From assembly GCA_964035545.1 (NCBI GenBank), contig OZ037768.1, forward strand, positions 5,137,241-5,201,240: 64,000 bases of DNA, read 5' to 3'. Source of the DNA: Bugula neritina. Lineage: Eukaryota > Bryozoa > Gymnolaemata > Cheilostomatida > Bugulidae. Positions 20,131-33,300 of the stretch are shown here, piece by piece (position 1 is the stretch's first letter; each line of letters opens with the position of its first letter). Position numbers and translations under genes: made by a program. The notes below the pieces were generated by a model. That model was not told where the DNA came from. It saw nothing but the letters and a program-made list of their open reading frames with translations, and ran no database searches.

Positions 20131-21302
20131 CCCAGAACGATATGCGATATGAAAATAACATCAAATGCTGCTTACAGACAGGCCTCATAAGGCCCTGTAC
20201 TGACATCAAAGTCCTAAAACAGAACTGCACCTATGTGATAAAAGTATTAACTACATTTAATAATTCTGTTCACCAAACGAGGCATGTTGCTTACACTAAT
20301 TTAGTGGTCTAACGTGATTGCATCTTCAAGTAAGTCAAGTAAGCTTCACTGTTCAACTTTTAGTAATTAACTTAACTCTTAGTCTTACAGTTACTCATAC
20401 TCATACTCATACTCGTAGACTTGAGCAACTTTCACTTAGAGGTTTTTATTTCGCACTTGCAGTAAATAAATCAAAATGTAATTGTAATTTTCCAAAAACT
20501 GAAAGTAATACTATAATTATGACTTATAATTATAGTAAGATATATTTATGACATAATACTAGTACTAGTAGTAATTGAAAATTTCCGGTATAATGATAAT
20601 CAGTATAAGTATGAGAATCACCATCATCATGGTCACCATGTGAATGTTAATAATGATAATCTGTTTTACTTTTGATATTTTAACAATTGGTTTTAATGGT
20701 ATTATGATCTTCTCTTACAGTATCAATATGATTGTTACTCAATTATTTCATTAGCCTGGTTGAAAACTAGGTGTAAACTGTAATGTCATTCCTACAGTGG
20801 GGTGTAGGATACCATCTATAGGCTATAGGCTATAGATGGCATACTCTATCTTAGCCTAGTCATTCCAAGTTGCACTACTACATGCAAGTGTACTGTATAT
20901 TACTACCACCATTGCAGAGCCAAATGCAGCTAGAATATCAGCAATTTCATGCTAAATAGTAAAAGTTATCATTATGCATTTTAATTTCTGCTGGAAAGAA
21001 ATACTCATCAGTTTTTTTGTAGCATTGTGAGTGTTGGCTGCAGTTTTTATTTCAGGTCTTTCTAGTCCTTTAACATTATCATCTCTCTGCTTGATGTAAC
21101 ATGTTTCTGATTCTATGCTGAGCTAATGTTTCAATTTATTGTACTTTTTTTGCTTGATTTGTAGTTACTGCTATCTTTCATTCAACTTGCAGTGTATCCT
21201 AAAAATGGGTATAATTGCTGTAATTTAGTATTTTTTATGTTATTATTTCTATAAGTTATGATTGTTTAATTGTTTAATTTCAGAAATGTTGAAATTAGAA
21301 GC
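20131..21302. other. Spacer upstream of POLG
   Basis: No gene seen. A hexamer-satellite patch (CATACTCATACTCATACTCG) lies near 20340-20580. A short hairpin at 20812-20839 has perfect 10-bp arms (CCATCTATAG / CTATAGATGG). A pyrimidine tract and CAG at 21282-21284 looks like an acceptor, so POLG probably has a 5'UTR intron and its promoter lies within this spacer. Confidence 0.55.
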
Positions 21303-24300
21303 ATGAAATTGGGGGTCAGACCTCAAATTCTTTGCCGCTGGTATTCTACAGCAACTGAAAACAAAAACTACAGAAGTAATGAAGTTGGCATACAGATGCT
21401 ATTTAAAACTTTGCACAATCAATTGTTTGGCAACCACAGCAATAACAATAGAAGTATAAGTGAAGACGTTTTAAAGAAAGTTGAAGCTCATCTAAACCAA
21501 CATGGCCTTAAACACAGAAAAACCAGTGTGCTCTCCGATGTTGATTTTTCACTTCCACCTCTGCAAGGTTAATATTTTTGCCGTAGAAAGTTTTTGTATT
21601 GAAATTTGTGTAACTGCTTAAGTTTTAAGAAAGTGGTTACCGTCATTGTTTATATTAGTCAAATTGATGTCAGTTACCTTGTAATTCTTAGGGCGAAATA
21701 TTGAAGAACACTTTCAACAGATAGCAATGAAACAAGTTGCACCATATATCAAGTTAGCTGATGAAATGTATCACTATGCCGTTCCGGTTATGCCTGAAGT
21801 GTGGAAATGGGAAAGAGGCTGGAACAGATATGATGCTGATGGCACAGTTCATAGTGTGCCCTACCCGAATGAAACAGCATATGTATTTGATGTGGAGACA
21901 TTAGTTAATGGAAATTACCCTGTTATGGCCATGGCAATGTCTAGCAAATCTTGGTAATCATATTCTGACAGTCAAGTTACAATCTGTTTGTTTTGAAACT
22001 TGAATTTAACTTCTCTCTTTTAATATTAGATGCATTTTCTCAAAAAGCAAGTTCTTGTTAGCAGAAGTTAACTCTCACATGTGCCATACACTTTGTCATG
22101 TAACATGTTTATGTGAGTATATCTGTTGATTATGCAATTCAGGTATGCCTGGTGTTCGGATAGACTGTTCAACGATGACTTTATATACTCTATAAGACCT
22201 CACCGCTACACTGACTTAATACCAACTGAGTGTGATCCCAGTATCAACCCTGATGATGCTGAATGGAAACCCAGGCTTGTTCTTGGACATAACGTCAGCT
22301 TTGACCGATCTTATGTCATGGAACAATATTTAATTCAGGTATAGCAATATCTTATTCAAGTATAGCAATATCTTATTCAAAATAATATGTTGTAATTATT
22401 TTCATATATTATATTCATCAATAGAGATTTAGTCATATTCTCTATGTAAGTAATTTAGGTTAGACATAATGATAAGCACAAGTCTTTAAGTCATATTGTG
22501 CTCTAATTCAATTTTTGATAACTTGAATTTTATAGATTCATGTTGAGTTGCTTAATTCATGTAAATTTGATTTTTCAAGAATGCATTTTATGCAAAGAAC
22601 TAGCATATTGAGTATCGAATTTAAAAGAAAAATATTTTCATTTTCAATTCTAATTTATCATAATTATAATTTATTTTTTGTGTCGTACTTCATAGAGGTC
22701 TAAGATGAGGTTTTTAGACACCATGTCCATGCACATCGCTATTTCTGGCTTTACCAGCTTTCAACGAGTTCTTTATGTTGCTAAGAAAAAGGGGAAATCC
22801 GTTTCAGATTTACAGGACAAGAAGCAAAAAGGGCACAAACCTTGGCTTCACAATCAGGTATAATATAGTTGATATGCTATTACTTCATCACAATCAAAAC
22901 TTTTACTATGATTATGGTGACATCTTCATATTTTACTAGCTATTCTATCAACAGTTTTCTAGTGAGTCAGTGTATCATAATTTTGCTATCCTCCCGTGTT
23001 ACTCACTGATACATGCTCATTACTTTTGGCTGCATAAGTTATTTTTAACGACCTAAAATAATTATATTGTTTATGATATACTCAAATATCAGGTTCATCG
23101 GTGAGTTTAAACGTGTCTTTTCCAAACGCATTGCGTTTTCTTATAAATAATAGATTTTGTATTCAATTTTTAATTTATGGTATTTAAAGTTTTAAATATC
23201 TCGTGCTATTATTTGTTTTAAAAAACAATTTATTTCACAACTGCTGCCAACAGCATTTACTTACATATTTATTTGACAAAATATTGCACAAAAAATGTTC
23301 AATTTACTATGCTTTTTATTTTTCATAAGTTCTTTTTAATATTTTCTGTATTTCAGTCCTAGTTAAAGCATTAATTACATCAATCGCTTTAAGCACTGTT
23401 ATAATTCACCTAAATCAGCGTAGGGAATTTTCAGTGGTGTATTTCGTAACTCTAGTCATGTTTTGTCATTTGAATAAAGATGTTTGATTGGATGGATTCT
23501 GGCTCACTGAACAGCCTTGATGGTGTGTACCAGTTTTATTGCAATGGGGAGCAGCTTGACAAAACCAACAGAGATGTGTTTGTTAAGGGAACCATACAAG
23601 ATATTAACAACGATTTCCAGGTATACGCAGCAACATCTAGTATAATTGGTTGGTTAAGATGCATCGTATTTCTAATACATAAACTGAGTTGAAAATATGA
23701 ATCATTCGTACCAAGGAAAAATGTTTTTTGTTTTCCTGTATATAAAGAGAAAGAGGAAAATTCTATAAGTACAAATATTACTATTGGTGAAATATTTTGT
23801 TTTGTAGAATTTGATGACTTATTGTGCTAAAGATGCAGCAGCTACACTTAAAGTGTTTCAAAAGATGTGGAAAGACTTCCGAACACATTTTCCTAGTCCG
23901 GTTACACTTGCAGGCATGCTGGAGCTAGGTACTGCATACCTGCCCGTGAACAGTAATTGGACTAGGTATTTACAGCTCAGTGAGCAGCACTACCAGGCTA
24001 CTCAGGTATCACACATATCTTGTTATTCTGATCTGGTTCTTAGTAATTCTGTTTTATAAGCTTCTTGTAGTTTTGAAACTGACATCACAATACAAGCTGC
24101 TCACATAAGTTTACATTTGTTTCTTTAAGTTTACCTTCAGTTGTCTGAACAGAGCATATTCAGTGCATTCTGTAGGCGTTGTTTCTTGTTCATAGTATTG
24201 GCAAATAAAATGATGTGTTATTTAACCATTTTTAGGAAGAAATAAGTTCTAGTCTGGCTAGCCTAGCCTCAGAGGCTTGCAGTACATATGGGGAGAAGGA

Positions 24301-27300
24301 CCGCTACAAGCTAGACCCCTGGTTATATGATGTTGATTGGTCTACTCGGTCTTTGAAGATGCTGAAAAAGGATCGGAAGGGTCTGGAGGTGAAGATGTTT
24401 ATTATGGCTGCTCATTGGAGCCCCTTTAATTAATTAGATAGTAAAATAGAACATTATTGAACTTTTTATTTGATTCTTTTTTAGGAAAATGAAAGTTCGC
24501 CAGAAAATGATTGTCAGGACCCTATAATTCAAAATGTTCTGAATACCAGCAGACGTCTACCAAAGAAAGTGCCGCATATGCCGGGTGTTCCACGGTGATT
24601 ATATAACGTATAGGTTCAGCTGCACTAAAACAGCTGACACTATTGACGAGGTTGTTTTATTTGCATGATATAAAGTTGTTTCTAATTTTAGTCATTTTAT
24701 ATTGAAAGTTTTGTTTAGTACATTCGTTGCATACCAGGTGGTACGATGAGCTATGTCCCAAGATCAGTGATGAGGATTGGATGTCTGGTCCTGTGTTATT
24801 GACCTTAGCAAAGAGAATAACTCCCAAACTCTTGAAATTGACATGGGATGGTTACCCCTTGTACTTCACAGAGAAACATGGCTGGGGATATGTGGTGCCA
24901 GGTGACACAACTCCTACAAACTTAAATAAATGTGTTGGAAGCAAAAAGTTTTATGTTTGGTTGTTGTGTTATCTATGATGAGTTTTGTGTTTTGTATTGT
25001 TTAAGGATAACTGGTTTGAGTGGTTTGTTTGTATAGATAAAGATTTTCAGAAAGAGGAGTTGGGTGACGAAGAAAGAGATGATCTAATTTATCCTCTCAG
25101 GTGATATAATTACAATCAAGTCTTTTTAGTGACTAGCTATTTTTTCTTTAGAAAAAATCCAAGTTATGCAATGTGTGCTTGACTTCAATAATCTAACAAC
25201 AGTAGTCTTCTCTTTCCATTTAGCAAACTTCCCTTTTGATGAATGGCTATGTGGATATACTGTCAGTTTTGGTAGCATTGCCTACTGTTGATTGCAACAT
25301 AGTTAAATTTCTAAACCGGTAATGTGGGAAAGATGCTTGTATTCTAGTTAGACTGTGTGTCCTTATGCTGTAGACAAGCTCGAGATCTGGCATACAACCA
25401 GCCTTTAAAATACCAAAAAGAAACCTCAACCTTACCATATGAAGTCAATTTTGACAAACTGATAGATCAGAATTTAGAAAAACACAGCATACCATATCAG
25501 AAGTCAAAGGCCATGTGGGAGCAACTCCGAGTCATGTCTCCACACCAAAAAGAGGTAAATTTTAATAATTCATGCGGCTTGGCTGAGATGGTTGCTTGAA
25601 CAGCTTATTTTGTATTCTGACAAGTTTTAGTCTTGAGAAAATTTTGAGTAATACATAACCTAAGCGCTTGCATTGGGTGAAAGTATTTGATTTTATTTAA
25701 TGCTTTTTATATCTCCGCACTTATAATAATGAAATGTGAAATTTATAGCTGTTTTTCAAGAAGATAAAGAACCCAGATGGCACAGAAGTGCCCTCGTGGC
25801 ACTCGGGGGTTGGTCCTGTCAAGGGCGTGCACATTCCAGGTGGATGGTTCTTCAAATTGCCTCATCAGGTTGGCTAAATTATGCTCAGCAGTTGTTTATA
25901 TTTACTCTGATTTATTTATAACCAGCAGCCCCATAACATGAATGTATGCTTTTACTTGTAAATTATTCAATTGCAGTGGCAAGGTTTTAAACACTCTAGT
26001 GGGTACTACGCTGTTAGTATGCTATGAAATATGTTGGTAACATTTGCAGGGTGGAGATCACAATAACGTAGGAAATCCCCTGTGCAAGGACTTCTTAGCG
26101 CACATTGAGAACGGAACTCTTTGCTCGGCTGCCGGCTCTGATGCCACAAAAGTTCTCATGTTGAGTATGCAGGCGTCCTACTGGAAGAACAACAGGGATA
26201 GAATAAGGCAAGTCTTGGGGTTTTTTGAAGCATTTTTCATCATTGAAGTAAACAGTTTTTCAAAAAAATTTCTTGGTAATATGTTATTTAACATTTTGAA
26301 GCATTTTTTGTCACTTGAAATCGACTATTGAAATAGACAGTTTTTCCACTCTTCTTTTCTTGGTAATATGTTATTCAACATTTTATTAAAAGTTGTCTAC
26401 TTATTTGATTGCATCCTGCAATGTATTCTCATCAATCAAATTATTGTTAGGTTTTTTGTTTCCTGCTGTATATTGAATGGTTGACATCTGCCAAATGTTA
26501 ATAGTTGGTATCTGCAGTAAGTTTGTGCATTTTTACCAAAGTTTAAATGCTGCAGTATACTTTTTCTGTTTATCTATTTAACATAATCGGTAGTTTGGTT
26601 GTCAAAACTACGTTCAAGAACTTAATGTCCGTTTAAAATAATACCTGGGCTAACTTGGGCATACCTGTTATATTTTCAAGTTTTATTTTATTTGTCAACA
26701 TATATTTTTCAGATCTCAAATGGTTACCTGGCTTAATCACGACCACTTACCTTTAGAGGTGAAAGGAGATGACTCCTATTACCCTCAGGGATTGTACGGA
26801 GCAATTCTGCCTCGCATAGTGACAGCCGGGACTGTCACCAGGCGGGCAGTAGAAAGAACATGGCTTACTGCCAGCAATGCCAAGGTTAGAAGCTGGCTGC
26901 TGTTTGTGTCTTTTATGCTGATTCGCTAAATAAAAACCAGTATATATCCCCAACAGCTTTTTTGTAGCTAGGCGCATATAGACACTTTGCATTATTTCTT
27001 TTACAGCAGCGGTTTTATGCCCTAAAAAGGATGTATCTTATTTTATATGCATATGATGCACATAATACAAATAAGCTACGTCTAATATATTTTAGAAGTT
27101 TTATTTTTATTATTTATTTTATACATGCATTAATTTATTTCATAAACTGATAGCAAATGATAACATATATATTTATATATTTATACATTAACAAATACAT
27201 TACACGTAATATTTTATCTAATTGTATAAAAGCATAATAACAAATTAGTACCTCCTTTATCCTGTAAGCTTGCAAGACAAGCTAAATATATTGCATGCCT

Positions 27301-30300
27301 AATCTTTTGATATAGACTGTTAAATTATATCGACTCAATTGTTGTTATGCCTATCTCACTTATCTTCCAGTGCATACTGTACTAATACTAATATTCTGTG
27401 TTTTAGTTGTGCATTCGTCACGCTTCTTGTATTGTTAGGTTGATCGAATAGGAAGTGAGCTGAAGGCTATGATCCAATCACCTCCTGGCTATCATTTTGT
27501 TGGAGCCGATGTGGATTCCCAAGAGTTGTGGATAGCTTCTCTTCTCGGTGACGCTCATTTCGCAAAAATACATGGTGAGGCCTAATTCAGTGATAATACG
27601 GAGAGCCGTGAGCTTAGTTCTAAGGAGTATGTTGTTTTAAAGTGGCCTTTCAGTCACATGTGTATTCAGTACCACTAACCAGGTGTTGGTCTAGTAGTGA
27701 GCGAAACTTTGTAGATGAATATATAGTAGAGAAAGTATACACAAGAAATTCCACAAAAACCAGGTGACTCTGTCCTAGCTGGCTAAGCTACGACACCATT
27801 AATCAGATCAAAAGAGTGGGATAAGTTCTTTGCACGCTGCATTCCACTATAACCAAACCCACATGTGCATGCATGCCTAGAGAAAAGTACTAGTCTGGTA
27901 GTGCAATGGTACATTATTTAGTGACTTGGTGCTGTAAAGATGAAGTCTCATTACTAGCATGTTATAACACGTCGCTCAAAATATGTAACACGAGTAAAAT
28001 ATGAATAATCAATTATTTGATGTACATAACTTTTATTTGTCAAAAATTTCAAAGATTGATATTAAGTCATTCAATGTTTCAAAATAAAAAGATTAAATCA
28101 ATTTAAGTCAATGAGAAGAGGAAAAATGTCAAGTTAGGGAGTCATATGGACTTTTACCAAGCTTTGGTTATTAGCAATTTTAGTTGAATTAATTTATATC
28201 TTTAAAATGTTTTTAATAATAATTATTTTCTGTTACCTGTATTTTTTTAAGAAACAGTGCCTTAGAAAATCTCAAGATCAGTCAGTATTTCTTCTAAAAA
28301 AATCAAATAATGGCTGTAATATAATTTCAAAGTTTCAATCTGGTCCTTACTGTGAGGCATATCTTCTGTTAGGATCCACAGCCATAGGTTGGATGACACT
28401 TCAAGGATCAAAAGGTGATGCAACCGATGTTCATAGTAAAACAGCCAGTCTAGTTGGAATTAGCCGTGATGAGGCTAAGGTGGGTCACATTGTTCTGCAT
28501 GCTTTTATTTTATCTAGTTTCTTGTTTCGTTAATAATTAGCTGCTCAAATTTTCTTTACAACAGGTTTTTAGCATTTGTAGTGGCCAAAAAACAAAGTTA
28601 CCAAAAATGTTTATGTGTCATCTTTAAAAAGTGTGAATCAACAAGATTAAGCTGACAAGCTATGTAGTGCACATTAAAACTATGTTTTATGCATAGGTAT
28701 TCAATTATGCAAGAATTTATGGAGCTGGTAAGAACTTTGCTCAGAAACTGCTGCTTCAGTTTAACCACCGACTCACTAAATCTGAGGCTACGGCTAAGGC
28801 TAACATCATGTATAAAGCTACTAAGGGTGTAAAGAAATCATCTTCAGTGTACGGGTATGATGCTATGTTGTTATAGTTTGGTTTTAAACAATAAATATTG
28901 TACTGGACATTCGATCATTTGTTAGTCATGGTCTTCTCTCTTTGAGTTATCTTGTGTTTTTAAGTCTGTTAAAGTGATAGAAGACTGCAGACTGTAGAAG
29001 ACTTAGAAACACAATATATTAGTTAAATTTCAGTAATTTGTAATACTGTTCATTCAGTACAGCCACTAGCATCTAACTTGTATAAGATTAATCATCACAG
29101 ACATTTCTCCCAAAGAAATGTGGCGATATGAGGAAGACATAGGCTGGTAAACTATTTATATAGCTGGCAAGTTTCCAATTTTATTGAGCTTAAGTTGCTT
29201 AGTATTGATGCAACTTTCTTAGTTTCCTTCTCGTAAATGATTTTATGCTTGTGAAAGCTATGACTCATTCATATTTTTTATTCTCAAAGGTTGGTACTAT
29301 TTTTGTCAGCCAATTGCCTTCACTTCTTGCAGGTGAATCTGTAATTAACCTAATAATATATTCTTAAAATTCAACAAGATGTAGTTGATACTAAAATGTA
29401 ACAAAACGGTTAGCGTGTTATCATATTTTATAAAAATAATGCTTTAAATTAGATATAGAAAATCCATCATGATGATAAACTGTTGCATAATCTAATAATT
29501 GCAGGAATGGGGAGAAGTTATGGTCCGGAGGCTCAGAGTCTGAAATGTTTAACGGACTTGAAGCTACTGCAGTTTCTCCAGATCCCCGGACACCAGTTCT
29601 TGGCTGTAAGATCACTAAAGCTTTGCAGCCTCAGAATGTTTACGATGAGGTAATAGTGTATGTAATATTGTATATAATATTGTAGTATTGTATATAATAG
29701 TGTAATGTATTGTATATAATAGTGTAATGTATTGTATATACTAGTGTAATATGTTGATATATAATACTTTATATAATATTGTAATATCATTGCATATGAT
29801 ATTGTATATAATGGTGTAATATATTATATAACATGCTATTTTTAATATGATATATATAACAATGTGATAGTGTGTATATAAACTAATGCATTAATACTGT
29901 AGTATTATATCTTGCATACAATGTTGTAATAATATATAGAGTTTGGGTTGTTTGTAAGTTTCTGTTATTTTATTCTTTGATTTTATATGAAGAAAATGTA
30001 TTGCATTTGTAATTTTTTTAATATTTCTTGTGTATTGTTTAGTTTATGACTAGCAGAATAAACTGGGTGGTACAGAGCTCAGCTGTAGATTATCTCCACT
30101 TGATGCTCGTCTCTATGAGGTGGCTGTTTGATGAGTTTGATATCAGCGGCAGGTAATTTATTTTCACCAAATTATTTACCTGTACCGTGTAATTAAATAT
30201 TTTCAAGTTTAAACAGTATTCAATTAGCATAAGTAGCTTTGCCATGTTTATATGAATCACCAGTTAATCGCCTGAACAATTGTTGAGAGGATTTTAGAAC

Positions 30301-33300
30301 TTTTGTTACTGGTTTATAAAATAAAGTGTTTCTAAAACCTGAACTACGTATGAACCAACTGCATCTAATCATATGAATAACTGTTACGTTTATAAAATAT
30401 GATTAATACTTGTTTTGGTTGTTGAATGAAACCACAGTTTGAAGTCAATCAGTAGAATCTGTTTACCATTTTTCGATATGCATATACATATACATTATTG
30501 TGTTACATTCAGGTTCTGTATCAGCATACATGATGAAGTCAGGTATTTGGTGAAATCAGAAGACCGGTACCGAGCTGCTCTGGCTTTACACATCACCAAC
30601 CTCTATACCAGGTCCATGTTTGCCTATAAACTGGGAATCTACGATCTTCCTCAGGTTGGCTATTCATACCCCTCCCCCAGCACTTTTCAGATACCACTTA
30701 GCACTTTCTATATCATTGAAAAGGGGAAGATATACTGGTTCTACTTTGCATAAAATATGTATACTAAAAATGAGTTCCATGTTGTTTCCACGTTTAAATT
30801 TGTTATTTGAATATACCACATGAAACATATTACATGATGCCTAATATTACCTTTTTGGTCCTTTTATCTACTTATATTGTAAAATGTCTGCAGTGTAAGA
30901 AGTTTCCCTGTTTAAAATCGGTAAATATTAAGTGGCTTCAATGATATTAAAAAGTGTTGGGTTGTTGAAGATTTTTTAAAATTTTTTTAGGTTTTTTCAT
31001 ATAGAATCATGTTTTTAGGCTTGCTTAACTGCCTCGTTATTTGATTCGCTTTGAAGTTCTTTGTACCAATAAGAATGGCTGCTAAAATCAATAGGGACAT
31101 TGTCTTGGAGAAGCTGCTGTATATTGTATTTTGCTTACATTTTATTACCTTGTATTGTGTAGTGTAGGCCTATATTGTTATTGCATTTAGAATTATATCT
31201 TTAAATATTATTCGTATACAAAAATTCCTAGTTATTAAAATTTAATATAGTTCAAAATTTATGATACCCACTAAAATGCTTTAAAGATGATACTTACCCT
31301 CAAAAGCCTATGAATTTAAGAAATTTAGCGTACACAATATCCCTACTTATTTTAATTACCCCCTTAATAGAAAGCATTATCACGCTGGGTGGTATAATAA
31401 TTCTAGCTCCGTTATTCAGGACAATTCTCATTGCAAAAATAAGTAACTTTTGATTTGCAATAATTTCATTCTTAATTTATATTAGAGGCTTATTAGTACT
31501 TTTTGGTTACACAATAGCTATGAGCTCAAACCCTAAAAGATTTAACAAAAATCTAATAATGTATATTATTTTAGGCTTAAGAATATGTTGTTTTCACAAT
31601 AAAAAAATTTTTTTTCCAAAATTAAAATCTCAATAATGAAAATGAAGTTCTCTTTCATTTTCCAAAGTTAAATTTACCTGTATATTGACTAATAACTGTA
31701 ATCTTACTTATTACTTTAGTAATAGTATATATTTGCTTTAAGTCACAAAAGCCCCTAGGTCCTATTTTAATTTAATTTTTTTTTTCTATTTATCTATATT
31801 AATATATTTTATGACTCCAATATACTTAACATATAATTCCCCTCTTTCTTCTCTCTCCTCTTCTTCTTAAATTTTTTTATTCTTTCTTTTTTATAAAACG
31901 ATGGTTCATATCCACTAACCACAAAGATATTGGCACATTGTATTTTTAATTTTGGCTATGAGCTGGAATAATTGGCAGAGGTCTTAGAGCCGTTATTCGG
32001 GTAGAATTAAGGCAACCAGGTAGCTTATTGGGTAACGATCAACTATACAATGCAGCTCATGCATTTTTAATAATTTTTTTATAGTATTACCAGCTATAAT
32101 TGGGGGGGGGGGAGTTTGGAAATTGATTGATCCCATTAATATTAGGGGCTCCTGACATAGCATTTTCCCGCTTGAATAATATGAGATTTTGACTTCTCCC
32201 TCCAGCTTTAATACTTTTATTAATATCTTCTTTCGTAAAAAGGGGAGTGGGAACAGGATGAACCGTGTACCCACCCTTATCATCAAGTTTAGGTCATAGA
32301 GGAGCAGCTGTTATTATAGTCATTTTCTCTTTACACCTTGCTAGTGTATCTTCGATTTTAGGGGCAATTAATTTTATCACTATGACAATTAATATGCGCA
32401 GAAACTCTATAAAAATAATCCAACTTCCCTTATTTATCTGAGCAGTTTTTATTACGGCCATTTTATTACTTCTATCCTTACCAGTACTATACTATTAACT
32501 GATCGTAATGTCAATACATCTTTTTTGACCCTGCCGGAGGAGTGAATCCCATTCTATACCAACATTTATTTTGATTGATATCATCATTCGTATCAACAAT
32601 TAGGTTCCTAGGGGTATGCCTATTTATCAGATTAATCTTAGAAAGCCTAGCTACAAAATGGTCACTTGTTTTTCGGATTATACTAACAATTCTTTAGAAT
32701 GAACTAATCGACTACCTTTAGATTTTCATAACTCAGAAGAACCTTTATTGTTATTAACAAAATATTTTTATTATGCTTCATCTAAGCCCTTTAAACTGAA
32801 ACATGATCTACTTTATTATTTGATCTTTGGTCTTATCAAACATACTTTCTTTAGAAACTTTTAACCCGATTTTACCAACCCTGCCTAATAAAATTTAAAA
32901 TAACAAGTAAATAAAGCTTTAAAGAAGCAACAGATTTGTAATCTGAAGATCATGTAAAAATATGTATTTACTTTTCAAATAACTTTGCACACTTTAGATG
33001 GTTAGTACATAAAAAAGTATATTTGATGTCGAATCAAAAAGAGTTTCATTTAACATCATCATAAGCGTGGGAAATCATCATGGATGTAAACCGTAAAATG
33101 GGCACTTGAAACCTCCAACGTAATATAATTTTCTAAAAACCGATAATAAAACTTTGAATTTTATTAGGGGATTAAACTCCCTTTTAGATCATGGCAACAG
33201 ACATTTTTTTACATTTGACGACCATAACAAGGTAATTATTGACGCTTATATACTTATTTAAATAACACTTGCTTTACTGTGTATACTACTAATAAAAAAA

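Noticed and set aside
25222-25320. Acceptor-like TTTAG before CAAACTTCCC in POLG
   Set aside because: In the required phase it hits TGA within five codons; the exon at 25374 fits phase and length.
29099-29147. Extra POLG exon (acceptor CACAG, donor GTAAAC)
   Set aside because: With the strong donor at 28855 the phase gives a stop (TGA) inside it. It works only with a weak donor inside the preceding exon, and the peptide has no clear match.
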